A stretch of DNA of 64,000 bases from Tridacna crocea (GCA_943736015.1 OX031073.1:31585210-31649209), one strand, 5' to 3'. Positions 1 to 13,700 are shown, counted from the stretch's first letter. Made by a program: numbers and translations. Notes: generated from the letters alone by a model not told the origin.

Positions 1-1043
1 TTATTAACCCAGGGCCGATCTAGTCCTTTTAAAAACACAAGGCCTATAGAACCTCAGCTGTATGTCCTTGTCTGCAACAACCATATGTTATAAACCTAGG
101 GCCGATCTAGTCCTTTTAAAAACACAAGGCCTATAGAACCTAAGATGTATGTCCCGGTCTGCAACAACAATACATTATAGAACCCAGGGCGGATCTACTC
201 CTTTTAAAAACACAACCCACATAGAACCTAAGCTGTATGTCCCGCTCTCCAAGAATGATATATTAAAGAACCCGGGACGGATCTACTCCTTTTAAAAACA
301 CAAGCCACATGGAACCTAAGCTGTATGTCCCGCTTTGCAAGAGCCGTATATTAAAGAACCCGAGGCGGATCTACTCATTTTAAAAGCACAAGTCACATAC
401 AACATAAGCTGTATGTCCCGCTCTGCAACAGCCTTATATTATAGAACCTGGGGCGGATCTACTCCTTTTACACAACACCCTTATAACTTCAGGTGTATGT
501 CCCGGTCTGCAACAACTACATATTATAGAAACCCAGGGCGGATCTACTCCTTTTAAAAACACTAGCCACATAGAACCTAAGCTGTATGTCCCGGTCAGCA
601 AGAATGGTATATTAAAGAATCAGGGGCGGATCTACAACAAAAGCCCCATATAACTTACAGTGTATGTTACGGTCTGCAACAACTACATATTACCGTAAAG
701 CAGGGCGGATCTACTCCCTTTAAAAACACAAGCCCTATAGAACCTAAGCTGTATGTCCCGGTCTGCAACAACCATATATATTATAGAACCCAGGGCGGAT
801 CTACTTATTTTAAAACCGCAAGCCCTATAGAACCTAATCTGTATGTCCCGGTCTGCAACAAAGATATATTATAGAAACCGGGGCGAATCTACTCCTTTTA
901 AATCACAAGCCGCATAGAACCTAAGCTATATATTCTCGTCTGCAACAACCATATATTATCAACACAAGCCCTATAGAACCTAAGCTGTATCTCCCGGTGT
1001 GCAACAACAATATATTATAGAACCCATGGCGGATGGACTCCTT
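1..1043. repeat. 88-bp tandem repeat array, about 12 units, cut by the window start
   Basis: Units of about 87-88 bp recur from base 1, each with GGGCGGATCTACTCCTTTTA, an AACACAAGCC block, TAGAACCTAAGCTGTATGTC and CTGCAACAAC. Divergence is mainly point changes and short indels (unit near 620 lacks about 20 bp). The array is ended by the TTAA-pal insertion at 1044. No coding potential. Confidence 0.9.
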
Positions 1044-1271
1044 TTAACCCTTTCCCAAACGACGAACTTTTGGACTAGACTAAATTGAAAGCATTTGCAG
1101 ACGACAATTCAACTCATACTGAAAAGATTATTTCTGTCTATGATAGGATTGAAAACATTGTGGGAAAAGGAGAAAATGCTGTTACCAGCATTTTCTCCTT
1201 TTCCCACAATGTTTTCAAAAGGCTACCATTCCAGACCAGTAAAAACCAGGGATTGTTGGGGAAAGGGTTAA
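1044..1271 (+). mobile_element. TTAA-pal element, full length
   Basis: TTAA at both ends (1044-1047, 1268-1271), ends CCCTTTCCCAAAC and GGGGAAAGGG, and a central palindrome built on GGAGAAAATGCTG. It sits exactly in the TTAA of one 88-bp repeat unit, so the neighbouring units show the empty site. Confidence 0.92.
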
Positions 1272-1700
1272 AACACAACATGCCCTACCGTGGGCGGATC
1301 CAGAGGGGGACCGGGGGTCCGGACCCCCCCTGGAATTTTGGCAAAAATGTGGTTACGGATTCGTGAAATCGTACTGTTTTAATATTGCACAGCATTTACA
1401 TGTATGTAAAAAGGTTCTAAATGTGGAGACCTCCTCATGGTTAGGACAGAAAACGTTCACTTTTTTTTGTAAACGGCTTATATCCACTGAAATCAGGAAA
1501 TCAAAGTATCTTGTAATAAGACGAGTGCATTTTCGTTGGGACCCCCCTTGAGACAGATATCTAGATCTGCGCATGCATACTTTACGGCGCATTGATACAA
1601 CGCATAAGGTGTATGTCCTCGTTTTCACTTTATTTTACCCGAGGCGATCGGAATTCAGACATAGCCTACCATCATAGTTAACTCCCTTGAATACTCAATC
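1272..1700 (+). promoter_or_regulatory. RAB3GAP1 upstream region and 5'UTR
   Basis: Lies between the first TTAA-pal element and the start codon. No TATA box near the gene is evident. About 1288-1580 looks like a separate repeat, so the native promoter may be only 1580-1700 or may lie in the repeats. Start-site position is inferred only. Confidence 0.3.
1285..1580. mobile_element. possible non-autonomous element with GGCGGATCCAG / CTAGATCTGCGC ends
   Basis: GGGCGGATCCAGAGGGGG at the left resembles the reverse complement of the right side (GGACCCCCCTTGAGACAGAT then CTAGATCTGCGC). The left end also carries a GACCGGGGGTCC palindrome. Similar G/C-run ends are common in invertebrate repeats. Boundaries are approximate and no target duplication is visible. 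Confidence 0.4.
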
Positions 1701-1715
1701 ATGTCTGCTGACGAC
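1701..1715 (+). CDS. RAB3GAP1: RAB3GAP1 exon 1 (start codon, residues 1-5)
   Basis: ATG followed by four codons gives MSADD, then a consensus GTAAGT donor at 1716. A at -3 gives a fair Kozak context. Human RAB3GAP1 also begins with a very short acidic stretch before the EVFEITDFTTAS block, so this ATG fits. It is short and poorly conserved, so it is the least certain end of the model. Phase 0 out. Confidence 0.7.
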
Positions 1716-4700
1716 GTAAGTATTTTTCGCTTTATTTTTGTCAATTATGTATTTTTATGCCAAATTCATGTTACTTATATGTAAGTTTAATTTCAAAATA
1801 TCTAACACATACCTGAAATTTGTGTTATAAACGTAAATCCATGCACAACCGTCAGTGACAGATAAATCTTAACCGGATTATATTCCGGACAATTTTCTTC
1901 GGACAAATCGCGGAGAATTGGTCAATACAGCAAATTTTCAAAACAGCCCGATCCAAAACAGCTCCCTTAACTCATTGCCAAACCACAATATTTTAGACTT
2001 GTAATTGAAAGTATTTGCAGACGACGTAATAAAAGTGACTGAAAATTTGAAATTTGCTTTGTGGGGAACATTGTGGTAACCAGCATTTTCTCCTTTTCTC
2101 ACAATGTTTCCACAAAGGCTCCTTTCTCAGGGTCATCAAAAGTAAGCATTGTATGGTAATGGGTTAATTCAACCAATTAAATTCCAAACAGTTTTGCATA
2201 CTTTCAAGCTTTCAAAACAGCCTGGTCCAAAACGGCTCCCTTAACTGAAACCGCCCAATTTTGTACTTATATGAAGGCCCTTTTCAACATGTGACCTACA
2301 GATATTTCACTTAGTCCTATCAGAATACATTGTATAGCTTTCTTACTCTTTTTCGGAGACAGATGTTTTGGTAACAGACAAGTTCAGTAACATAGACTTA
2401 CAGAGTAAATTGATTGGACAAAATAGAGCCAGGCATTGGGTGTGAAGAGTGTCAAGATACATAGACACTATATACATATAATTGCTTTGTTACCGAAACA
2501 TCTAATCAATTTCCTCTTTCAGTCTATGTTACCAAACTTGTTTGTAACCCAAACATCGGTAAATCCTCCTTTTTATGGTTGAAATGTTTTATTTTAGGCT
2601 CCAAGTCTAGTTAAAAGTTGTTTGTCCCTGGACTTATTCCCCTGATCTTGTTCAACAAGCTTTGTTTGGCAAGGTATCTGATCTTCGGTTTGCATCATTG
2701 GTTGTGTTCTGAAAATAAGAAACTAAAATTTTTCCCAAAACTAGATAGCAGACTTTTTTTTGTAGAGCTGTATACAAGTGGCCTTGAGTGTCGATATTGA
2801 GACCAGAATATAAGATAGAAATTACCTGCCTTCATAAAAAAATTCAATTCTGATCACTTTCATACGAAAGGAATAACTTGGATAACAATTTTCATGTTCA
2901 TTGTGCATGAATGAGGAACATGCTGTCGGCCCTCTTGTGCAAACATGGCGTGACCTAATTACTGTAGCTTAGTAGTATTTACAGCAGAAAGTCGAAGATC
3001 TTTGCATTATTTGAGAAGGAGCACTATTTAGACTTAAGAAAAAAAGTGTATATTTATTTTACATAAGATAATCTACTTGACTTGTATTTGTCTGAAATTC
3101 AAGGGCAATAAAACATTAGAATATTGGTAAGGGTTATGAGCAGAAATACCATGTGACATCATCAAACTATGTGCTTTACAAGATGTACACAAAATCACAA
3201 ATTCAAGGACAGTCATGGAATAAGGATACTCGAAGATTATCTGATAGTTCTTGCTAATTTATACTTTTACATTAAAACATAATTTTTCACTGTTTATTTA
3301 GGATGGAGAGGTGTTTGAGATCACAGACTTCACCACAGCTTCAGACTGGGAGAGGTAAATGTTTTATTCATTTTTAGACAAGTAACCAGCATTTTCTCCT
3401 TTTCCCACAATGTTTTTTACTCTTCACAAAACAAATTTCAAATTTTCAGTCACTTTTATTTTGTTATCTGCAAATGCTTTTGATTTGGACTACTTAAAAT
3501 TTTGTCCTTTGGTGATGAGTTAAACTTACATAGTGCATCAATTGCAAGTTTCAGTTACAAGCATAACATGAATCAGAACATTGATCACACTCAGTATCTG
3601 GTTTCAATTTGTTCATCAATTAACCTTTATTTTTGAACAAAATTGTTTTCTTACTTTAAGGGTGGGTATTTAGAATTTTCACATCCCATCAAATTAAAGA
3701 ATCACATATATCATCAAAATTTATTTGAAAAAAACAATACAAATCATCAATATTTAAGAATCATAAAATTACCAAAAAAAAATATTTTTGATGGTATTCC
3801 CTTAACCCTTTATCCCATAAGGCATTTCTATTGTATCTTTAACTGACCCTAAATATCAGCAAGGATGAAGCCGTTTCTTAATCTATATGACACCTTTTGA
3901 TAGTGTAGAAAACAATGTGGCAAAAGGTGAAATTGCTCGTGACGAGCAATTTCACCTTTTGCCGCAATAGTTTTCAAAGGCTCCTACAAGCAATGCATAG
4001 AAATGAGTATCTATGGAGTAAAGGGTTAAAAGGCTACGTAGCTTCTTAAGCTATTTTTAGATTTCCAGCTAAAAATTTTAAAAAATGCATTGTGGGAATG
4101 TCAAGTGACTGGCATCAGACTAATGACGCTGAAAGTGAATAAAACAACAAACATGTAATTATTTTGCATAATGTCTTCTTCGGACCCTATGTTTGAAGCT
4201 TCCTCTGTGTAATTTACGGTATGTAAATGAGCGAGTTGCTCATGTAAAAATAGACGGCGTTTCCCGTCAGTGTCGACCTGGGCCGTAGTGAATCTCTAAC
4301 TCCTATTGTTGTCGGATGGTTTTTGACTACTGGGATTTTAAGAATGAAAATTTAAAGGTTTTGGGAGTTTATTGATTTTTTTGTATTTTTGTAAAATTTT
4401 CGTCCCAAAATCTGAAGGGCCACCTTTAAGGATTAGTTGGATTTACACTTCAAATGGAAGTCAGGTAGTCAGTATGATAATCTTTGATATTTTGTAAAAC
4501 TTGTTATTACCTAATATATTACTTTAAATTTAAACAAGTTTATTACCAAGAGAATAGGAACATCAGTATCAGTATTTTTTACACAGTTATACCCCTTTTC
4601 CAATTTAAATTTTCAGTGAAAATGAAGGGCTTGAAGCTGTGCAGTGGCACCCACATGGAGTGCCTTTCTCTGTTATTTCCTACAGTTTCCCCTGTGATAG

Positions 4701-7700
4701 GATCATAAAATCAAGGGATTGCTTAGTTAAGGGTACAGTATTAGTTGTACGGCAGAACTACAGATAGAGGGAGTGTTTTTGATTTCAAATTTGAAAATAT
4801 TAATCATTCTTCACTAAACCCTATGTTGTGGGTACCCATTAGAATCATCTTGTCGAGACAATTCTAATGGGTACCTACAACATAGGGTTTTGTGGAGAAA
4901 TAATGACTTTAGAATACCATACTCCCTCTTATCTGGAGCTCTGTGTACGGTCAGGTGAGAGGGGACTTGGGAACTTGTTCAGAGAAGTGAACAAGTTTCC
5001 AAGTCCCCTGCCACCTGACCGTACAACAAATTTATTATACTGCGAAGTTTTACCATTCCAATGTTTGCTAAGCGAATTTTATCTGTTTCTGGTTTAAAAA
5101 ATTGAGTACGCTGATGATCTAGAATTTCCCGTCTGAGTGCCCAAATTCTATGAAAACTGATGTCAATGGGAACTGACATCACTGAAACTTTGCCAATACT
5201 TGCTAAAATGTGAAGCTCCGGGCATAATCTTAAAGTTAAACTTGATCGTTGCCGCCATTTTGGATGCTGTGTTGATAGTGTAGTCATGTATACAGGACTC
5301 AGGAAAGAGAAGCTGCCTTTATGTCCGTTTTGCCAGTGTACATGATATAGAAGTTCGGGGCATATTATCTAATCAGATCACGAGAAATTTCTTTGTGGTA
5401 TGATAAAAAATGTTTATTTACTTGTTGAAGGTTTGTGTCGAGGGTTGAGGAGATCTTACATGAATGGAAGTTGGTCAGCTGTAGTCCAAAACCACCTGCT
5501 CCAAAAGTAAGTGTCGATTGTGTAATGTTCATGCCTAATAGCTTTCTGTGGAGAAAAATGAATTTAACAACCCATTTTTTGCAGTCTTGTTCTGTATTCA
5601 CCAACCATTCTTAACTCTTTAGCCAAGCAACAAAATTTTAGACTGGTGCAAGTTGTAAGTACTTGCAGATGACAAAATAAACGTAACTCAAAAATTGCAA
5701 GTTGTTTCAAGCAGGGTAGAAAACATTGAAGAAAAAAGGAGAAAATGCTGGTTACCAGCATTTTCTCCTTTTTCCACAATGTTTTCAAAAAGTTCCTATC
5801 TCAGGGTCTAAAAACCTGGAATTGTTTGGGAAAGGGTTAAGAACATTCGAGGTCTAATTATTAGTATAGAAAGTAACACAGCTTTTGATTGGCTAAACCA
5901 TTTGGTTTAGCCAATCAGAAGTTGTGTAACTTTCAAATAGGCTGGCCTGGTTATTGCAATTTGTCATTTTTTGGAATGTCAAAGGACTAGTCTACCCAAT
6001 GATTCAGTTGGTTGTTAGAGAAAATGGATTTTTATAGATCCGTAGTTATTAACCCTTTCCCAAACAATCCCTGGTTTTTACGGGTCTGGAATGGTAGCCT
6101 TTTGAAAACATTGTGGGAAAAGGAGAAAATGCTGGTAAACAGCATTTTCTCCTTTTCCCACAAAGTTTTCTACCCTAGCATAGACAGAAATCATCTTTTC
6201 AGCAAAAGTTGAATTGTCGTCTGCAAATGCTTTCAATTTGATCTAGTCCAAAAGTTTGTCGTTTGGGAAAGGGTTAAACCTTTACCAAATAAATAGAGGA
6301 TATTTGTTTTTTTCTGTGAAAGATCAAAATTTGTTTGATCAAGTGGACATCATCGGTAATATTTTCACAAGTGGTGCAGCTATGATTGAAAATATTACCG
6401 ATGGTGTTCACGAGATGAAATAAATTTTGATCTTTCACCAAAAAAATTCCTTTCTGGGAGTAGCTTTATCAAAATCTGGTACAGTTCTTTTCCGTTATTC
6501 CCCGTGGCATACCACTCCCAGATTACAATATTACGTTGAGCGTGAGAAATGTAAGGTAAATGACGTCATATTTCAATGTGGTTTTGATGCACACGCAATA
6601 AACCTAGGCAACAGGAACATAAAAATCGGTGGTACCAGTTAAGATCGAAAAATATTTTCACTGCTGTTTCTTGATATTCTACTGGAAAGCATGAAACAAT
6701 GTCCATTATCTCCTGTCAGACGGCATTCTACAAATACACGTCTATCTAATTTGGGCATGCTGGATGCAGAAGCAGACTAATTTTTCAAAACAATAATCGT
6801 TACTTTGAATTTAAAAAATTTTAATGAAATAAACATTTACCCAATAAAAGGCTATTTTGTGGGATTCATTCAGCTATAATCGGCTAGCATGTAACCTGTG
6901 CATCAGCCATTCATTAACTCTTTACCAGACGAGAAAATTTTAGACTGGTCCAAATTGAAAGCATTTGCAGACGACAAAATAAAGGCGACTAAAAAATTGA
7001 AATTTGTTCTGGGAAGGGTAGAAAACACTGAGGGAAAAGGAGAAAATGCTGGTTACCAGCATTTTCTCCTTTTCCCACAGTGTTTTCAAAAGGCATCTTT
7101 CTCATGGGCGTCAAAAGTAGGGATTGTGTGGTAATGGGTTAATACCTTTTATAGTTTGGAACTTATGGCCTGGACAAAAATTCAAAGTAAAAATTAACAA
7201 AGGGCAATAACTCTCCTTTTCCCACAGTCTTTTCAAAAGGCTTCTTTCTCAGGGGCGTCAAAAGTAGGGATTGTGTGGTAATGGGTTAAAACAGCTTCTG
7301 CATACTTGGGTAGTGGGCCAATAGCTTTGATATAAGCCCTACTTTTCCCAGGTATTAGGGGGATGGGTGATGCGTCATGGAAGACAGGTTGAATCTTTGA
7401 AGAATATGACATGTGCAGACAACAAAACAAATATATTTATGTTAAGGGTGCTTTGTTACGTTTTATACTCTGTCGAGTGTATGTTGCGCACGGGTGTGTC
7501 TCATTGTAGTATAAATAGAGAGCGCGCCTCTATTCTGGTCATTCGACGGCTAACTACACACTGTTTACGACTGCGTATAACCCGCCCGCCCACCTGTTTC
7601 CTTTTTTGGAGGGAATTATTTCATTATTGCATACATTTCTGTATTGCTTTTTATGTATTTCGTATATTAAGAGGTTGATATATGTTGAAAAATTCGATTA

Positions 7701-10700
7701 CAGTGCGTAGTGTAGGCCGCTACTCCTATTTCCGACTTCTGTTGTTTATTATTCCATTATAAGTTCATGCAATGGAACATAAAAATGTTTTATATTTGTC
7801 TGAGTGGAACGAAAGAAAATATAAAATCTGTTTTTTTATGACTCAGAGGAAGAAGCCTTCAGAAAACATTGCACATTGCAGGAAAAGGAGAAAATGATGG
7901 TAACCAGCATTTTGTCCTTTTCCCAGAATGTTTCTACTCCTTTGAGGTCAAGTTTCAATCCTCAAGTCACATTTATTTTGTTGTCTGCAAAATGCTTTCA
8001 ATTTGGACAAGTCTAGAATTTTGTCGAGTTAACCACTTGCTTGGTATCATGCATCAGGTAGATGCGTTAACTCTTTACCACATGACGAAATTTTAGACCT
8101 GTCCAAATTGAGAGCGTTTGCAGACAACAAAATAAATGTGGCTCAGAAATGAAAATTTCTATTTGAAAGTATAGAAAACATTGTGGGAAAAGGAGAAAAT
8201 GCTGGTTACCAGCATTTTCTCCTTTTCCAACAATGTTTTCAAAAGCTTTCTTTCTCAGAGTCATTGTAACTAGGAATTGTGTGGTAAAGAGTTAAACCAT
8301 TACCACACAATCCCTACTTTTGATGCCCCTGAGAAAGAAGCCTTTTGAATACACTGTTGGAAAAGGAGAAAATGCTGGTAACCAGCATTTTCTCCGTTTC
8401 CCACAGTGTTTTCTACCTTTCCCTGAGCAAATTTCAATTTTTCAGTCACCTTTATTTTGTTGTCTGCAAATGCTTTCGATTTGGACCAGTCTAAAATTTC
8501 GTCATGTGGTAATGAGTTAAGCCCCTTTTTTTGCCAGAATGGCTTATTTGTATTTTTTCAGGGGGCTTATACAAGTGGTCACTGGGAAGAGAAGACAGAA
8601 AGCTTGAACTTTGCCAATGTAAGTTTTCTGTTGACCCATATCTGGCTGCATAACAGGGATGAACATCTGGAAAAATCAGCAGAGAAAGAAAGCATTGATG
8701 AGGAGGATGGAGAGAATGAAGAAGGTAAAGAGGGTTGTATTTGCTATAGGCAACAAAACTTTGATAAAAGCTTGTTATTGATTGTTGAAATGATTCTTTA
8801 AGTAATTTTAAAGGACAAAATTTACAGTTTTGTCCAAATCGAAAGAATTTGCAGACAACAAAAGAAAACTGACTGAAAATTTTAAAATTGTTTTATGAAG
8901 ATCAGAAACATTTTGGGAAAAGGAGAAAATGCTGGCATTTTCTCCTTTTCCCACAATGTTTTGTAAAGGCTTCTTTCACAGGGTCTTCAAAAGTAGGGAT
9001 TGTGTAGTAATGGGTTAATATCTAGCCCTAGACTATACAATTTTGTGTGGTTACAAGCCTAGATAAGGTCACAAGGTGACATCTTTTGAAAACTGCTTCA
9101 GTTGACCAGTATTTTCTCCTTATCCTACTATAATCTCTACCCTTCCAAGGGTACATATGTAAATTCCACTGTTAAAGCCTTTTAAAATTTGTTGTCTACA
9201 AATCAACAAGGAAAATAGTAAAATGAGTACAAAGTTCGACCACAGGAATTTGACATTCTATAAACAAAATAAATGATCAAATATGAAAAAAAATCTCCCC
9301 TATAAAATATAAACACTAGGAATGCAATGTCTTGATTGCCGGCGCTAACACAAGACAGCCTTTCCCACCCAAAATCACCTATGAAACAAACATTGATCAT
9401 AATCTCCTTTAGTCTAGCGATAGATAGAAAAATATACCTGTGACATTCAGCGATTCCTCAGCAGACACCTTTTAAACGGTGATATCAGTCATGTTTTACA
9501 ATTTTTTTTGAAAATGTCTATTCATCAAGGAGGCCATTTGCCGACATCTCAGGAAGAGCCAGGAAGTGTATTTTTGGATTATATATTACTATTTTTTTTT
9601 TCATTTTTAGATATATTTATGGACATCTTATGATACTTAAGTTTTTTCTAGAAGTTACTAACAAAAGTATTTGACCGCATTCTCTTTTAAAGAAAATATA
9701 TTTGACTCTATACGTAATCCGAAAATACACTTCCTGACCCTTCCTGGCTCTTCCCCTGACGTCAGCGAATGTCCTCCTCGATGAATAGAAATTTTCAAAA
9801 AAAAATGTAAAATGTGATGGATATCTCAGGTTAAGGAATTGCTGAATGTCACAGGTACATTTTTCTGTTGTCTATCGCTAGGCTAAAGGAAATTATGATC
9901 AATGTTTGTTTCGTGGTTGATTTTGGGTGGGAAAGGCTGTCTTGTGTTAGCGCCGGCAATCGAGACGTTGCATTCCTTGTGTTTATATTATATAGGGGAG
10001 ATTTTCTTTTCATATTTGATCATTTATTTTGGTTATAGGATGTCAAATTCCTGTGGTTTGACATTAACCCACGACCGACCGACTTTGTCTGCCTGTTGCT
10101 CGGTCCTGCCGCGTAGGACACGCCAGATACAAGCCTGACTGTTGTCCTAATTTCAAATCTACATTCGTCCTTGACAAATTCATTCGTTTATGATTGCAAA
10201 CTGACCTTTTCGCTTGTTGAAAGTATGGTTGTTTACTTTTCTACCATATCTGATATGGACGCACATGCATTTCTAGCCCGGGAAATCCCACATGGCTGGT
10301 TCCCGTTTTTTCCTCATTAGTCCTTACTGAAAACGAGAATCATTAATTTTGGGATCCCAACTTTCCTCGAATGTGGTTATACAAAAATCCAGCCTAAAAT
10401 GCAAAAATTTCTTAATTTTGTGGAAAACATAAAGGTTCTGATGTCATGTAAAACAATTTTAATTAAAATAAAGCTATTCCGGCTGTCTTTTATAATTTAA
10501 AAACCCAAAAATATCCGAGGCTAGGTTTTAAGACAATACAGTCAGAATGCTTTACAGTAGTTTACATTGACAACAAAATGTCTCTTTTTAAGTTCGCCTT
10601 TATGTTTGACAAAGACAAAGAAGAAAAAAAACAAACAAAAGGCAGGGCAGAAACAAAACAAAAAGATGAAAAAGAAAAGCGTGTAATAATGCATTTCCTA

Positions 10701-13700
10701 ACTTCTGATACAAACAATTGGTCAGGACCAGTGAATATTTGGTCAGGGCCAGCAGCATCTAGCAGCAAGAAGCCCGACTGTCTGGCAGCCAAAAAAATTT
10801 AATGTCGAACCCTGGAGTAGTAATTACATCAAGAAATAGAAGAATTTCCTGCCAGAATTTCATGGTCAGTGATTTTACAATAGCTAATGGAAAGGGGAGT
10901 TCAGTCTATACATAATGTTCATTTGCTTCTCTGTAAACTATCTTCAGAAGTGACCCCGACAGTGTTTGGTGATCTGATGAACGCAGACAATGATTTCCCA
11001 TCAAAGGCACATTGTATATGTAGATGGTAAGTGTTATTTTAGCACACCAAGTTATATAGTTTTATTAATGTTGCTCTGCAATATCTGTGCCATGTTAGAA
11101 ATTATTTTCACACAAGATTATGAAATATTACTGGTAATTGTTAACTGAAGACTCAAAATTATGCCCTATTATGCAGCTTAACTCTTTACCAAAAGACAAA
11201 ATTTTGGACCAGTCCAAATTGAAAGCATTTGCAGACAACAAAATAAATGGGAATCTAAAATTGAAATTTGATTTGGAAAGGGTTGAAACATTGTAGGAAA
11301 AGGAGAAAATGCTGGTTACCAGCATTTTCTCCTTTTCCTACAATGTTTTCAAAGGCTTTTTTTTCTTGGGGCCTTGAAAAGTCGGGATTGTGTGGTAAAG
11401 AGTTAAATAACTTGGAACTACATGTAAGGATGTTTGAGGGAGTTCTAAAGTAAGAGTGTTTTTGGTGGATGATTTTAAGATGATTTTAAGATAATCCCAC
11501 ATCTAGGTCACTAGACCACAGATGTCATTCGGTAGCCATGACAACAATGGAACTGTTGGATAAAGCGTTAAATCTTGTTGAGGTACAATGGAAACAAACA
11601 TTCTGTCACAGATTTGTCATGACTGGCTAGAAACTGTCATCTGTAGTCTAGATATGTTTTTTTTTTGTTAATGAACTTGATCAGGTGACCTAGTTTTTTA
11701 TCTCAAATAATCCCACTTTTGTTTAATATGAGCTTGATCTTATACCCTAACGCATTAGGGCCAGGCCCTGATTACTAATAAGTTGTCAGGCTATGAGTCG
11801 AGTATTAAACAAGTTCTGTACTTCATAGATATACTTTTGTAATTTATTTACAGGTACGGGCTACAGGACTTTGTTATTCTGCAACCAGCAAACAATTCTG
11901 AGGCAATCATGTCGGAGAGTCGAACAAAATTACTTTTATCATCTGTAAACATGGCCCTGAGTGATGCTGGCTGGTGAGTTGTATAAGGTTTTACAAATCT
12001 TTTAAAAATGTAACAAAATTTTAAACTTGTCCAAGTTGACGACAAATTAAGTATGACTAAAATGATATGAATTGGTTTTGAAAGGATAGAAAACACTGTT
12101 TGAAAGGGAGAAAGTTCTGATTATTATCACATTCTCCTTTTCCAATCGTGTATTCAGAAGGCTTTTTCCGAGGGTTTGCTGTAACTTGTGATTCTTTGGT
12201 GAAGGATTAACAATGCCTAGTTTTTACGACCCTGAGATAGAAGCCTTTTGAAAACATTGTGAGAAAAGGAGAAAATGCTGGTAACCAGCATTTTCTCCTT
12301 TTCCCACAGTGTTTTCTACCCTGCTAGAAACAAATTGAAATTTTTGAGTGACATTGATTTTGTCGTCTTCAAGTACTTTGAAGTTGAACAGTCTAAGATT
12401 TTGTCCTTTGGTAAATGGTTAAAGGTTAACTAGACTGTGAAATTTTAGAATATTCCACAGTGAAAACAATTGTAGACAATACTTGGGCGCAAGCATTGTG
12501 GGGAAAGTGGAAAATGCTGATTACCAGCATTTTTTCCTTTTCACATAAAGTTTTCAAAAGGCTCTTACACGGTTGTTAAAACATTGGATTGTCTGGGAAA
12601 GGGCTAAATATTTAACCCTCAATATTTTTGCTATTGTTTAAAGCAAAAAACAAAGTTTTTGCTCATGTATCACAGTGTCATCTTTCTTGTATGGGACAGG
12701 CACTAAAATTTAATGACATATGGGATACCTTTGTCCAACCCATTTTCTTTTTAAAATTTAAAATTTTAGCAAAGCCATGTTGAAGAATCCTGTCATTTTT
12801 TCTCCTGCAATTTTCTGTGTAATTGTCTTGCAGAGCCTTTGGCATTTTCTGATATGTCATATCTCTGTCAGTATTTAAGGTAAGACCTGTGTAATGCACT
12901 TTTGGTGAACATTGGGAAAAAATTCTAATTGGTTGTTAAATAAGGATAAATAAGGATTTATGCAGAAATAATATTTTTGCTCATTTCTAGTGGATCAGAA
13001 ATGCCGTTTATGTCTATCTTGAAACTATATTTTGATACCTTTGCTTGTTTTCTAAAAGGGAGGTAATTATTATCTCTTTTTCAATTTAGAATATAGCGGT
13101 TTTAGATTTATAAATGATAATTCAAAGAAGGAAAAAATGAAAAGGTGAAAGTAGTTCAATAAAACTCATTTTTAATTATAGCTAATTTTGCAGGGTGATA
13201 TTTTCGTGGAAATATTTGTTTTCCATTATACAGGTCTTATCTTAACATAGCTGCTTCAAATGTGAATAATTGTCACAAAAAAAGAAGGTGTGAAATTTTG
13301 ATGTACATATATGATAGAAACTAAATGATAAAATATTTTTTCAGTTCAGTCCCTATTTTTGTACAAATTCAACAAAAATGGAGGCGGATGTACCATGGTA
13401 CTTGTGTTCTATCCGGATCATCTGTTGAATTTGGAATGGTCCATTTAAAAAGGATGCCGTCCCAGTACAGCCATCTTGCTGGTCTCCTAGATGTGTTCAA
13501 AATGAAAATGGTGAGTTAATTCTCTTGTATCCTTATCATAACGCAAACTGAGTGTTAGGTTGAGAGCCAGAGCTCCAGATAGAGAAAGTAATGTTGATTT
13601 CAAAATTGAACATAGTAATTATACTCCACTAAACCCTATTTTCTGGGTACTCATTAGAATCGTCTCACCGAGACGATTCTAATGAGTACCCACATGATAG

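Noticed and set aside
4484..4708. Candidate extra RAB3GAP1 exon near a TTTTCAG at 4610-4616
   Set aside because: Exon 2 joins exon 3 in phase with full homology, and the translated stretch resembles nothing in the family.
9902..10138. 78-codon frame and its minus-strand twin at 9203-9400
   Set aside because: They are the two arms of the foldback element translated.
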